Shown here piece after piece: positions 12,071 through 24,563 of a stretch of 64,000 bases of DNA. The stretch comes from Theobroma cacao (lineage: Eukaryota > Streptophyta > Magnoliopsida > Malvales > Malvaceae). The notes beneath the pieces were generated by a model, which was given only the letters and a program-made list of their open reading frames with translations, had not been told where the DNA came from and did not search any database. The stretch is taken from positions 35,230,518 to 35,294,517 of the forward strand of contig NC_030852.1 of NCBI RefSeq assembly GCF_000208745.1, read 5' to 3'. Position 1 is the stretch's first letter. Every line of letters starts with the position of its first letter. Made by a program: the position numbers and the translations under genes.

Positions 12071-13111
12071 CTAAAACTTCCTCTTTCTTACCTTGAAGCT
12101 GGATGATCGAATAACATCATCATCTGTATTCAGGGCCACCTCAAGAGTTGCCATAGACTCCGGTTTCATAAAGTACGTAAAGAGGAGGTAAATGCCATCC
12201 AAGTAAGTGTTAGTTTCCCCAGCTTTATTTTTCTTCTTAATGCTGTAGGCTAGTGGGACGACCCCTCTGTTAAATACCTCCACATACATGCCCCCCCCAG
12301 CGACAAGAAGCTGCAAGACGACCCCCATCAGGAAAAGCTTTAGAACAAACTTGCAATAACATGTCAAGTGTCACCAACCCTTTCTCTTCTAACTATAGAC
12401 AAGAAATGGCCTGCTTCTAATTATAGATAACAAAAATGCATTTAACTCCTCTCCAATCTCCAATATATAAATGAAATTAAAAGGAAAAGTTTTACAAAAA
12501 TGTACCAAACTCACTTCTTCTTTTTTTTTACTTAATTGCATACAATTTGCTTCAATCTAAGAGGCTTAATACTTTAGCTTCACAACAGTTCCAAATGTAC
12601 CATTACAGTCCACACAATTCTCAATCCTCAACGAAACAAAGTTCTTTCCTTTTCCTACATTTTCTCAGCAAGCAAACAAAGATTTTGCAACAAATAAAAG
12701 AAAAGGCAAATTTTTACAAGGCATTACCTCCTCGTACTTCTGGGTAAGAGCGAGCCTTTCGTCTTCAGACATGTCGGGTCTTAAAACCATCATTGTCTCG
12801 TACTGTCGTAGCCCCGGTGGGCATTGAGGTTCCTCTTTATCTTCCAAGGCGGTTATACCGGACCCGGGTTGGGAAGGAGGGTCATCGTCCGAACCGAACC
12901 CGCCCTCGAAGAATGAACCGGAGAAGTCCAAAGTCCGGGCTTTGACGGTTACGGTTGTGAAGTTGCCTCTTTTGAGGGAAGTCAGGGACTTTGACTTTTT
13001 TGGGATTGGTTTTAGGCTGTGAGTGAAGGAGAGGAAGGGCAAAGGCGGGAATTGGGTGAGATGTTGGGGACAAAACGGGGATTTGGTTAGAGAAGAGGTC
13101 GGGGATGCCAT
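12071..13111 (-). CDS. RPS6: Plastid small-ribosomal-subunit protein bS6c
   Basis: Nuclear-encoded chloroplast homologue of bacterial ribosomal protein S6, part of the 30S plastid ribosome. There are two exons: 13111-12728 and 12310-12071, joined in phase 0, total 207 aa. Residues 1 to about 60 (MASPTSSLTKSPF...) are Ser/Pro/Lys-rich with few acidic residues, as in a chloroplast transit peptide. An acidic linker follows, then the S6 core: RQYETMMVLRPDMSEDE in exon 1, and GGGMYVEVFNRGVVPLAYSI and YLLFTYFMKPES in exon 2, ending VRKRKF. The C-terminal core is very close to what I recall of the Arabidopsis plastid S6. It is divergently arranged with the ABI-like gene across a 1.67-kb spacer. Confidence 0.95.
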
Positions 13112-14777
13112 TGGCTCTCTATCTGATGTGAGCTCGGCTGGAGTTTCAGTGATGAGTGAAAGAATAAAAAGGGCACGGATAAGGAGGGTAGGCTCATCAC
13201 AGACATTAGGACAGGGGGTAGTGGACTGGCTCCTACCCTGTTTTGTTTTCTTGGGCTTGAGCCTCTTGGGCTAGCACCTTTTCCTTATCCATCACTTTGG
13301 TTCATGGAGTTGGAACATTCAACTGTAGGATAATGAATTTTCCAGCATCCCATGGCCTCCCTGCGTCTGGAACAGGTCAAGGGCAACATTTGTTCAACCC
13401 TTTGATGTCCTGTTTTCCCACCCCTTTCCTGCTTTTTCCCCAACCATGACAATGAAACAGTTGGGGTTCCAAAACTCAACTTAATTGCCCCTCCGTCCAG
13501 GGCAAATCATGAGACGTTTCGATGGGAGATCAAGACTATGCTTACCTTCAACAACTTCGAAAATTTGCATCAATGAATTACACAGAAAGGTCTTCACAAG
13601 CGTTAATTATGATAAAGTACAAAACCTGTCAATGTCTTTTCTGGCGGATGGGGGATGGTTATTGACAGGAAAATGAAGTCCGAAGCACCAAATTTATTGC
13701 ACAACTAAAAAGAACAACGAGGAACAGAAAAAGCACCCACAAAAATAAATAGATAGTTGATAGCAATAATAAAATTTGAGCTAAGTCACTGCTCATCATT
13801 GCAATTAAACCTCACAGGTGAATCTTTAAAACCACCACCATTGTTGCAGTGTTGAGATTTATACACCAAATTAAAGGGTTACTTCTGAAATGAGATAACT
13901 GATATTGAATCTGTTCATTGGCATTTACTTGCAATCTACCAACTCCATCAATCCAATTAAATTCTGAAATTCATCAGGAAAGGTTGTTCATTATTTCTAT
14001 CAGTTTCTGCCCCATAAAAGAGATATATATGGAATAGGACATAATTTCCTATCCCTTTTTTTCCCCGTCAATTAGTGGGGTACCAAATTGGAAATTAATC
14101 AAACACCACATGGCCGATATTTGGCTGATTATATTTTTTTTTCTTAAAGAAAAGATAGGGAAGTCAAGTCATCTTTGCACCTGATAAAAAAGGTTATAGA
14201 TTGTTGGTATGTTGCTTTCAGAGGAGTTGCCTAAGCTTATAACACTGCCAATATGAACGTTGAGATTTCCCCGCCTTATTATCACGGTCTTATTCATCTT
14301 TGTCCCCTTCCAATAATTATTTATTTTATGGCAAACATTTAAACCAAAATACTACTGCTACATATCTTTTGGAGCCCTGTCTCAAGTAATTTCACCACCT
14401 TCTTTTGCTTTTTGTCTAAAGTGATTTCACTCTCTACTCTTGTTTTTAGTGGAAAGTCAGGAAACGGTCTGTCAGTCCTTTAAAACATCTTGGACATTTT
14501 GTGTAGAGAGGAGATCTTGAAAGGGAGGATTTGGAGTTTGCAGTGCCATTTTTTTTGAGAACAAGAGAAAACCAGGTGAATCCTCTTTCTCTCAGACTCT
14601 CTCAGTGCTTATTCTTGTCACTTAATTGTCCCATTTTGTGTAGTTTTCCAAGTCTTTTTGACATTTTGGATGGGTTTCTATGGATTGATGATTAACTATG
14701 TAGAGTTTTTCAATGACCTTTTGGTTTTGATTACTTGGACACCCGAGAAAACCCAGGTTTCCACTATCGAGGAAAAT
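13112..14777. other. Divergent intergenic/promoter region between bS6c and ABIL
   Basis: No coding gene supported. It should hold the bS6c promoter and leader at the left, and the ABIL promoter and leader at the right, where a possible leader exon around 14510-14576 ends in accag|gtgaat. ORFs of 60-90 codons here match nothing I recognise. Confidence 0.45.
13252..13272 (+). promoter_or_regulatory. Paired TGGGCT (site II) elements upstream of bS6c
   Basis: Two TGGGCT hexamers sit at 13252-13257 and 13267-13272, 15 bp apart and about 140-160 bp upstream of the bS6c start codon. TGGGCY 'site II' elements are bound by TCP factors and are common in plant ribosomal-protein promoters. The match is seen in the sequence; the role is inferred. 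Confidence 0.35.
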
Positions 14778-16732
14778 ATGACTTCCACCACTTCAGTTTC
14801 TGTTCCTCAAGAATCTTCCCACCGTGATGAACTCTTAATGCAGCAGAGCTTGCTTTTTTCAGATACTCTTAAGGTGAATTGTTCTGACCTTCTTGTTGCT
14901 GTTCAGTTTCATTGCCAGTTATGATTATGTCATTTAGTAGGAATCATCTTAAGGGCTACAAACAATGATGCTTGGACATGTCCATTAGAATTATGCTGTA
15001 AATAAAGATGAATACGCTCTGTTTAACTCTTTCACCACCTGAATATTTTAGGATTTGAAGAGTCTGAGGAAACAGTTGTATTCTGCAGCGGAACATTTTG
15101 AGTTAGCCTACTCCAAAGAAGAGCAGAAACAAATGTAAGTCATGCACTTAAAAGTTATGATAACGAGAAAGAAGAGATTAGAACATCGTCCCCTCTTATT
15201 TCTCTTTGACATGAGCAGAGTGGAGGAGACTTTGAAAGATTATGCCATTAAAGCTTTGGTCAATACTGTGGACCACTTGGGTTCTGTAGCATACAAAGTT
15301 AACAATTTTTTGGATGAAAAGATGGGTGGAATTTGTGGAATGCAGCTTCGTTTGTCTTGCCTCGAACAGGTACCTTCTCAGGGTTCTCTTTCTATATGCA
15401 AATGCTAAGGATTTATCTAAAAAATCTGGCCTTGAAGGTTTCAAAATGAAGACTACTAGAGGAATTTAAATCTTTCAAAAACTCCTATTGATTTCCCTTT
15501 TTCACATTGTTCTTTTTGGCGGATGGGATGTTAGAGACTGCGAACATGCCAAGAGTTTGTCAGCTTAGGTGGCATTTCTCAGCAGTCATTGGTGTTAGAG
15601 GCATCCGAGCACCATAAGCGGTACATCTTTCCAGGCAAGTATATTCTTCTCTGCTTATTTTTTTATTTATTTTTCTACAACTCTTCAGCATTTGCTTGCA
15701 AGAAGAGTGAATCTGGAACACTATTCAGAAAATTTTGTTCGAAATCATCTGATCAATCATATTTTCTCTTGCAGTTGAGGACACCCTGAATGATTTTGCT
15801 CAGACCAGCCTGAAATCCCACCCAACTAGCATGTGTGCTAGATTAGACTTGCATCAGTTCAAGAAAATTGGTATCATTCATCTTCATGTTCAGAGACAGA
15901 CTTAAATACCAAGAAATATCTGATGATGTTATGATGATCGTATTTGCACCCTGCAGGTATTCAAGCAATAGCAGCAGAGACCCCTTCCGAGTGTGTCGGG
16001 TAATCTGGAATTCTGACAGTATTTTGTTCATTACAAGGATTAATTTCTATGTTCCTAATCCTAGCATTACCATGACGAATTTCCGAATTCTGATGTAGGG
16101 ATGAATTCTTTGTCTTACGCTCTCCACAACCTTTGCCAAGACAACGACCCCTTCTGTTCACAAGCAAATCAATGAACCAAAGAGCAGGTAATGTTTGTAC
16201 AATGGATTCAACCCTGTCTGAATTGTTGCACTAATCTGTTGGAAGCATTTTGCTGATTACAATTATGTTTATTTGAAATTAGAGAATCCATCAACCTCTC
16301 CCCGCTACTTTCCACTCCCACGCTCTGGATCTCTTATGCAGAGATCAACCTCTCCAAACCATCGCAATGATAAAAGACGGGTAAGACTCCAAGAACTTAT
16401 CACTCGCCTATGGGACTATTCCTGAGTCTGCATATTTCAAATTCAATTTCTTCTCATCAACAACATGTTGATGTGCGATTATACTCGTTTTTAACATTTG
16501 CGATGTTTGGCAAACAATGGACATCAGTTGATCCTGAGACAATTTTCTTTGATTTGAACAGTACCCTTCAGAGCCTCGAAGAACTATTTCTTCGTCCACC
16601 CTGGGTGAAAGAGAGAGGGCCAAAGATATGGAACAATATTCTAGCAAAAGCAAACGTCTTTTCAAGGCTATGCTCAGCTTGCGCAAGCCCAAAAAGGATG
16701 CCACATTGTACAAATTCTTGGATGAGAATTGA
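14778..16732 (+). CDS. ABIL2: ABI-like (ABIL) subunit of the SCAR/WAVE complex
   Basis: Plant homologue of Abl-interactor, a subunit of the SCAR/WAVE complex that activates ARP2/3 actin nucleation in cell shape and trichome growth. Nine exons join in phase: 14778-14873, 15052-15134, 15219-15369, 15535-15634, 15775-15870, 15957-15999, 16099-16187, 16283-16380 and 16562-16732, total 308 aa, normal for the family. The N-terminal helical region carries DLKSLRKQLYSAAEHFE, LKDYAIKALVNTVDHLGSVA and CQEFVSLGG. A Ser/Pro/Arg-rich middle follows (FTSKSMNQRA, STSPRYFPLPRSGS). The conserved C-terminus is SKSKRLFKAMLSLRKPKKDA then TLYKFLDEN. Ending and middle suit the ABIL2/3 clade better than ABIL1; the exact paralogue number is uncertain. 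Intron 4 has a GC donor. Confidence 0.93.
15635..15774 (+). other. Non-canonical GC-AG intron in the ABIL gene
   Basis: The exon preceding this intron ends FP-CCAG and the intron begins gcaagt, closing with ttgcag. Joining CCAG to TTGAGG restores the family sequence Y-I-F-P-V-E-D in phase 1. No GT donor nearby keeps phase and homology. GC-AG introns make up a small minority of plant introns. Confidence 0.75.
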
Positions 16733-18449
16733 GAGGAAAAGGTTACACTCAAGAATTCATATAATATACTAGTTACTAGTAATTCTTCATCAGAGAACTT
16801 ATGCAATGGAAAAGGAAATATACTGTTGATTTTTCACCTCCTTAAATTCATTGTAGATTTAAAGTATCTCCCAAACTGAAATGACATAAACAAAAGAAAT
16901 AGTTCTTTGTATAGAGCCTTCTTTGAAAGAATTCTGATCTATAAACTAGTACAACATAAGCTTCAGAAACATCTAGATTTTTGTTGCCATTCGTGGCGCT
17001 GGTGCTTGCAATTTTTGCACTTGCACTTTCCTGAAGATGCTGTTCTTCTCTTCCCCATCCCCCTCCAACAGACATGGTTTCCTGAAAAGGATTTGTCTGT
17101 AATAGTATTATTTATCTTTTATATCTTGTCTCAGACACTTGATTTTTAGATTTATATTAGCTCTCCTGCCATAGTTAGTTTGCATCGACGGGGATTGATT
17201 GCTGATTAAACCGATTTTGCCAGGGAGATTGTGCTAGGCATTTCTTTTTGCTGTGGATTGGATATAACTTGATTTGTTAAGCTTACAAAAGGTCGTTGTA
17301 CCAATGGAAATATAACATTTTTGAAGCTCAAATCCAAAAGTGGGGTTTGACTTTGCAGTAATGGAAGCCAAAACCACATTAGATACCTTCCCATACCTTT
17401 TGCCTGCCATCCATTCTGCTCTGTTAAGGACTTTCCATCCTTGTCTTGAATCAAAATACCCCACAATCGTACCTTAAGACTCATAGGAACTGCACTCGAC
17501 GGGGGTGAAGTGAAGGGATGGTGACCAGTGACAGCTGAAACACCAAGGGGAAATTAAGCTAGTGAAAAGTAAATATGATGGTCCTTTCTCGAAAGTCCTA
17601 GATATCAAAGCAAGTAATTTGGACCACCTGGGATATGCATCAAAAGGCGGCTGGTTCCAGTTAGGAAAAGACACTGAATTGGATTGCTACAGGCAAGGGC
17701 TGGAACCAATCATTGAAAGCCCAACCCATCCATTGCCCATCAAAACCTGATCCTGTTCCGCCTTGTAGACCTGGTGGATATCACCACAACCTGACCTCCT
17801 GTATATGTACTTGAATTTATACTAGTAATTCCTCATTTTAAATCAGAAAAATGCGTTGACCTGAGCTTCATAACATAGTCAAATAGTTTTTTAGCTCATC
17901 AAAATCAAGCCCAAGTTGTAATTAAGCTTGTCAAGTCCATTGCCTCACGCATATCTCAAACCTGCAAAAGTTGACCACAAACTCTTGGGAAAAATCTTTG
18001 GTGCAATTATAGTATAGGGCTATGAACTGCGATGATCCATGCCTGCTATGACTGGTCGCCGTTATTGCACTTAAATCTGGTCGCATCGTCAGAATACAAC
18101 ATCGTATATGAAAGTCGCTTTCTGTTACTCTATTAAAAAATGATTAAGAGTTTAGCAATAAAGGTTGACTTGAGATTTTGTTTTACTATAAAAGTTACAA
18201 ACCACTAAGTAAAGGTATGTCACTGCATCTTTTTTCTTTTAGGCCGACTAATCTTTATGATGTTCACTGTTTAAAATATATTACTATTTTCTTTGCCTTC
18301 CCTGTTGAGTTTTTATTTTCATTTATTGTTGGAATTTCGAGTATTTGAATCAAACAAATCCAACAAAGAGGGCATCCATCGTATGAATTTTTATTATAAT
18401 TTCAAGGGAAGCTATGGCACCCTCAAATAATGAAAATTCTATTTTCAAA
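16733..18449. other. Intergenic, no gene recognised
   Basis: It begins with the 3' flank of the ABIL gene. Base composition near 17200-17800 is less A+T-rich than further right and holds ORFs of 60-92 codons on both strands (for example minus 17484-17206 and plus 17562-17750). None shows a domain I recognise or a splice structure that extends it. Confidence 0.4.
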
Positions 18450-18855
18450 AATAAATAAAAAACTCTTTATCGTTAATGATCGATTTTAATATTTAGACGT
18501 AATGTTTGAAAAAAAAAATTATTGTTTAATCAAACTCTTGTTACTAACAATTATTTATTGTCATTAATCAAAATATAGATTATCATTTTATACATAAATA
18601 GTATTAACATTAAAGGTGAAAGATACTATATGGCCGTGTTATTCGTTACATTAACATGTCAAATATCATTCATTATAAACATAATGTGATATAGAATTAT
18701 CATGGACATTTTAATTATCAATAATTAATCAAGTATTAATCGTAAGAGTTTATTTGATTCAGAATAAAAATATAATTTTTTTATTAAACATAATAAAAAA
18801 TAAAAATTTATTTAAAATTTTCAAATAATCTAATAATTAAAATAGAATTTGCGAA
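18450..18855. mobile_element. MITE-like A+T-rich inverted-repeat element, copy A
   Basis: Imperfect long inverted repeat. The left arm has ...cattaatcaaaatatagatta; the right arm has ...aagagtttatttgattcag and ends ataataaaaaataaaaattt. The same arm motifs recur near 21085-21470 and 23740-23975. The lack of coding sequence, small size and palindromic design fit a non-autonomous DNA transposon. The ends and target-site duplication are not resolved. Confidence 0.45.
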
Positions 18856-21059
18856 ACGCGATTAAGTTTCACGAAAATGACGAGAGCATAACTTTTCCCT
18901 GTTCTATGAGATGAGAGCACAAACTTGAATGTGGGTTATTGGAGAGCAAAAAAATTCCTGTGAGTGGAGTAAATGAGTAGGATCCACTCAGAGTCCAGTA
19001 TTTCCCAGCAAAGCATCAAAAGCTTGTGGACGCTGACAAGTTGGAGCACTTCTTCTTCTCCTTCCTTAAAGTATTTCTCCCCTATTCCCCTCTCATCTCA
19101 TACTCATATTGGATAAGTTGGTTGAATGTTTGAGCCATCACAAGCCTTTTCCCTCTTGAGTCTTGATCTTGTCATGGAAAATAATGTAATAAGTCCTTTT
19201 GGAATGGTTCCTTTCACATCCTGATCTTCCCCTGGAGGCTATAAGAGCATATAAGAGAAGTTCTGATTCCGTATATTATCATGGAATATTTATGGGGTTG
19301 GCATTTTTTTAGGGCCAAATGTAGCTTTCTGGGGTTTGGGATTTTGTTCAACTTGAAACCAAGGACTGTGATAGAAGATCATCTGTCTGCCATCACCAGA
19401 TTTTCCCCTGCTAGATGTATTCCTTCCTATCAAGATTCTTCGACTCCCCACTAGTCAAATCCTATCAATTACCATATATAAATCTAATGTATTCAAAAGA
19501 ATAAATTAAGCTTCCCAATTAAAGGAAAGATCTGATGCAATATTCTTCACCATATAGCAATCCCATAAACTTAGAAGTAAAGAGTTTCACTTTGCATCTG
19601 GTTAGCTATCCCATTAGAAACATGTGTTATTGGAGAGAAAATAATTCATTTGTTCATTGCTTGACGGGTGAACTTGAGGAGTGAGCAGGGATCAGAATAG
19701 AAGTACCCCTCATTACCTTTTGGAAGCGACCCAAAAGTTAAAAAACTTGGAGTGGGTAATAACAATGCAAAGTGATGCAACAAAAGTTTCTATTCGGGGT
19801 GCAAGTGTAACCTCGACAAAGGACAATGTTAAACCTTGAAACAAACACCAGCAACTAGGAGACAAGTGGATTAGTAGTGGGAGGGTGAATATTTATTTTC
19901 GCCCACTCAGTAGAAACTAGAAAAGAGAAAGGACAAGCACAATACCCACACGTTAGTCGTTGTCTACATTTTGTATCGTGTCCTTGTATCCGAGGGAGCT
20001 CACAACTGGGGACGCAGCCGTCCTTTTCTGCTTGTGTGTTGGAAAGCGACTTGGTGATCGAAGTTGCAAATGCAAAGGCAAAAACATGTTATTACACCCA
20101 ATAGAACTTTGATTTGAGATTTGCCTCTCGTTTTAGATATATATGAAAACTGCAATGATTTGGAATTCTCGACCCCCTTTTTGTCATCTTTCCCAATTTT
20201 CTTCATACGAAATGAATGATCTGGAAGCTAGCTTTCACTCGTGAAGGTAGGCTTTCCAAAGAAAAAACAGTCCTACTTGTGGCATGTGTATTGTTTTCGC
20301 ATCATCCGTACACGCATTAATATCTTTATATTTAAACATCAAATGCATGTGTCTTTTATATATATTATATGTCATATGATATATTTATGTCAATATTACA
20401 TGATCAGATGGTGTAGTATTAAATATTATTTAATAATTAATAAATTTTGATTTTTTTATTTAAACATGTGTTTTAGATATTTAAATTAAAAAATTTTAAA
20501 AAAAATATAATTGTTAATCAAACTATTCATTTCTTTTCAAATTTTTTAAAGTTAAAAATAACATTTAAGATTTAACAAAATTTTTTAATCATCTCAGCAA
20601 ATTACAATAGAAGCCGTTCAAACAAAAATCCGAATTTAATTAACGAGTAATGGTACTATGTACATTTACCGTCGAAAGTACACAAAACCCTTCGGTGTTT
20701 ATGAGTTTGATTGACGTTGACAGGCAGCAAAATGTGACGGAGAGAGGTCCTAATAAGGTGTGGTGCAGAACAGAGAGAGAACGTAGGCCACATCCGGGTG
20801 AAAAACCTGATCCTTACGTAATCCAAGGGCGATCTCGAGATGCCTCAAGCAAACTCATAATAATTAGGTTTAGGCAAAACCGAAACCAAAGTCCTCTCCC
20901 CATCGCCCACACTGCTCCCTGACTTATCACAACTTGTTCCCGTCACATCAACTGGATAGAAATTTAAGTGATTTCTATGCTAGCAGGCTGTGGTCCATGC
21001 TGCATGCCAGTCCCCATTGGCCCTTCGTACTAATCAGATTACATTTCTTTGGTATCTCT
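18856..21059. other. Intergenic, no gene recognised
   Basis: Mixed-composition spacer. An ORF of 90 codons at 20650-20922 lies in a locally G+C-richer patch but has no recognisable motif. A partial relative of the MITE-like repeat may lie at about 20410-20560 (taatcaaact, A+T-rich arms). Confidence 0.4.
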
Positions 21060-21470
21060 GCTATATTATTTATACCCGTATAAAGAAAAAGGAGGGAGGG
21101 GATAATTTTATATAAATAAATTTGTGAAAAATATTTTTAATATAATATTTAAAAAATAATTTTTTATTTTTACTCAAGTAAATCATTATAATTAATGATT
21201 GATTAATCAAAATATTATTTATTTTTTTATATAATATAATGTTAATGTGATATATCGATATGTTATAAGTGACGATGATGTGATATAATGATATTAATAA
21301 TGTAACATTTTCATCACATTTTATCATAATAAGTGATATTTTGATTAATAATAATTAATTAATAAATTATAATTTTTTATTTAATTTAAAATAAAAATAT
21401 AAAAATAATAAAAAATAATTTATTTATATTTTTACTATATTATTTACATCTATAATATAACTTTAAGTAG
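21060..21470. mobile_element. MITE-like A+T-rich inverted-repeat element, copy B
   Basis: The left arm contains gattaatcaaaatattattt (about 21208-21227). The reverse complement of the right arm contains attaatcaaaatatcactta. Both are related to copies A and C. Short direct repeats of ctatattattta occur at about 21060 and 21434, close to the two ends, and could be a duplicated target. There is no coding capacity. Confidence 0.45.
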
Positions 21471-23739
21471 GGGTGTTTTTGAATTCACTGATTCCTTTTC
21501 AATTGATTTGTTAAGTAGGGTCCCTTAGAAGGGAAAAGGGGAAAAGGTTAAACAAATACTACATTAGTGTGACAAAAGCTTAATGCTTATCCTCTTAACT
21601 AGGTTTCAACAAGAGGTGAAGCCTCCTCATGGCCCCTCAAAATTTTAAAAAAATTTTACATACTATATAAACTTTTTAAATTTTTTTATAAATTTTCTTA
21701 ATAATCTTTCCAAAATAAAATTTTATTTAACAATTAATATAAATAAAGAATAACAAAATAATTTCATATGACAAATTAATTTTAAAAAAATAATTTATAT
21801 TATTATTATTTATTTATTTTTATTTTATTTACTTCTATGTTCTAAATATCTATAGATTTTCTTTTACAAATTTCTACAAACCATTAATCATATTTTTTAT
21901 TTTTTTATTATGTATATGTAGATTCTATATTCTACTTGTTATATTCTTTTTTTTTTCTATTATGTAAATTTTATAAGATTTTAATCTTTAAAAATAAATA
22001 AATTATTATGTAATTCTCAAATATAAATTACAGTGTTACATCGTTATTTAAAATTTCATTGATATATCATTTTTTATTCAGAGTAACCAATTCTAGTATA
22101 TCAAACTTTAAGTAACAAGGATATATATACAAATTGATAAAATGAAATAATTGCATTTCTTTCAATACAATTTTATTTATTATATATATTTTTAATGGCC
22201 CTCAAAATAATTTTTTTAGTTAATAATTATTTTTATTCTTCAAACTATTTGATAAAATTAGAGTCATTATGGTTAGTATATTGCTAATTAAGCCCAGCAA
22301 ATAAATTCTAAACTAATATATTAAGCCTATCAAATTTTTTTTAAAAAAAGTGAGTCTACAAATACAAACTCATTAAGTTTTAATATAAATCTAAATTTAT
22401 CATAACTTATTATATCTTAACAGTCAAACCTAATAGCCTATCTTAACATATTATATCTTAATAGTTCAATCAATAACCCAATATATTAATTAGCAATTTA
22501 AGAGTTAAATAGAAATTAAAAAGGGAGTTATAACACACAAAGTAATAAGACAATTTATTTAAGTTTGAAAAATTATTTTATTTTCTACACTTACCCGCAT
22601 AGAGTGAGAGAAACTTTTTTTATAATTCAATTTAGTCATATATATATATATATATATAAGATACCATCATTACCGTTAATGTGTATTTTTTTATATGTCA
22701 AATGTCTTGTGAATTTTATTTTATCTTTTAAATGAGTAATAATTAAATTATATATAAAGTTTCTTTAATTGTTTCGTATCTCTTTTTCTTTGATCTTCTT
22801 TAAAAATACTCTAACTCCGCCCCCAGTTCTAACCCAAAAATCATAAGCTCTTAAACTTCCAAAGTTAGGATTGATTAAAGATTAATTGTTGATGTTTAGT
22901 AGTGGCCCATCGTATCCATTTATAAACATTTTCGATTGATACCATCCAAATAAACAACTCTAATTAAAATCTTTGTAAATCCATAATTCGGCTTCTCTTC
23001 AGCATCAACATTCTATAGGGGTTCTAGAATTTTTTTTTTAATCCTAAAAATTAATTAAATGGCCATGATTAAGGCACCCCTTTTCTCCAATTTGCCACCA
23101 CTTTGACCGCCAAAATTATCCAATTCCTCCCCAAAGAATAGAAATGTTGTTAGGGGTAGCATTGTCCGTTCCTATGATCGTGGGGCCTCGGTGCATGCAT
23201 CCCAGATCTTAATTAAACATAGATTAAGTGCTAATCACAGGTAAATTTTAGTTGGAAACTCCATGGTAATCATCATGTTAAAGCAATCTCCACAATTGGT
23301 TTTCCTTTTCCCAATCCCAATGGATTCGTCATTGCTGCCATAAATTAAACACAAGCAGTGATGTAAGATTTTCAGTGGACTTGGCTAATCAAAGACGATT
23401 AGATTAGCATTTCGTTAATTGTTAATTTGTGACAATGCCGCATTAACCCTAACTTTCTTTTTTTTTTTAGGCTGAGTCGTTAATCACTTTGTTTAAGTTT
23501 GTTAGGGTTCCGGGGCGAAAACTTTCCAAAAAGAGATGGAAAGGCCGCTGGATAGATTGAGAAAGTTTGTATTCTTTTGCATGAAACTTTCCGCATTTAG
23601 CAAAAGCTTTACGATGCAAGAAATTTTCATACATTGCAATGGGAGGAGAAACCGGGATGCGTCATGAAGTTTCCTCCCCGTCTTCCTTTTCATAAAGCAT
23701 ACATCATTCTTCTTTGTTTTGTGTTCAATCAAATCACTC
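21471..23739. other. Intergenic A+T-rich region, no gene recognised
   Basis: Very A+T-rich with homopolymer runs and a TA microsatellite near 22639-22658. I see no domain, splice structure or RNA gene. A slightly G+C-richer patch at 23470-23730 has no recognisable product. Confidence 0.45.
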
Positions 23740-23975
23740 TTTTATATTTTTATTTTTTAATTAAATAAAATTTTATAATTAATAATTATCTTAATCAAAA
23801 CATTATTTTTTATTTTATATTATGTGACATATTAACATTATAGATATAAAATAATAAATAATATTTTAATTAATTATAAGAGTTTATTTAATTTTAAATA
23901 AAAATATATAAAATTAATTAAATATAATAAAAAATAAAAAAAGTATTTTAATATCTTTGAATAATTCAAAAACTA
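23740..23975. mobile_element. MITE-like A+T-rich inverted-repeat element, copy C
   Basis: Shortest and most nearly palindromic copy. The left arm is ttaattaaataaaattttat... with cttaatcaaaacattatttt. The right arm has aagagtttatttaatttt and ataataaaaaataaaaa, which match copy A closely. Confidence 0.45.
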
Positions 23976-24563
23976 TATCGGACATTATGTTAATAAAATC
24001 TTATTACTTGCCTCTTTATTTTCTTTCTTCTAGTCATGTAAATTATTAGCCAAAGCAAAAATCATTGGAAGGGTGATTTGAATAAGGTTTTATCCAACAT
24101 TGATCCACAAGACACAAATCATACACAGTGGGAATGGTCATGTAAGTCATAAATAAATGATTAAACAAATAGACAAAAAATAATAAAACAAGGAAAAAGT
24201 AAGAGAAGTGGGGGAAGATTAGAAGAAGACAAAAGGAGGATGTTGGGCGTGGGGGTAGAAGGGAGCACCACAGAATCATCCCCTTGCCCAATATTTTTAT
24301 CCAAATTGGAGCAAGGAGCTCACAAATCCAACTGTTGGATTCCTCCACCAATTAAAAATTTCGAAAGCAATTTTGGAATCACACTGCAATTTACCATTTA
24401 CCATCTCATCGCTCAATTCTTTTTTTTTTTTTGTTCTGTCTTTCTCTTTCTCTCCCACCAAACAACAGCTCAGAGAGGAAAACAACTTTCCACCTCCACA
24501 CAGGAAATAAGAAAGTATTAAAGGGAACGAATTTGGTTTCTGCTCGTTTCTTTTTCCCAGGAA
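23976..24563 (+). promoter_or_regulatory. Upstream region of the NLP gene
   Basis: Probable promoter and leader of the NIN-like gene. It has pyrimidine-rich stretches, including a T run and tctttctctttctctc at about 24419-24452, typical of plant 5' leaders. The transcription start is not identifiable by eye. A 93-codon ORF at 24240-24521 overlaps the leader; it could act as an upstream ORF if transcribed but is not called. Confidence 0.35.

Noticed and set aside
17206..17750. ORFs on both strands right of the ABIL gene
   Set aside because: They overlap each other, match nothing recognised and cannot be joined to exons.
20650..20922. 90-codon ORF in the gene-free block
   Set aside because: No domain, no splice extension, no signal peptide.
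24240..24521. 93-codon ORF before the NLP gene
   Set aside because: Lies in the promoter/leader, no recognisable motif; at most an upstream ORF.
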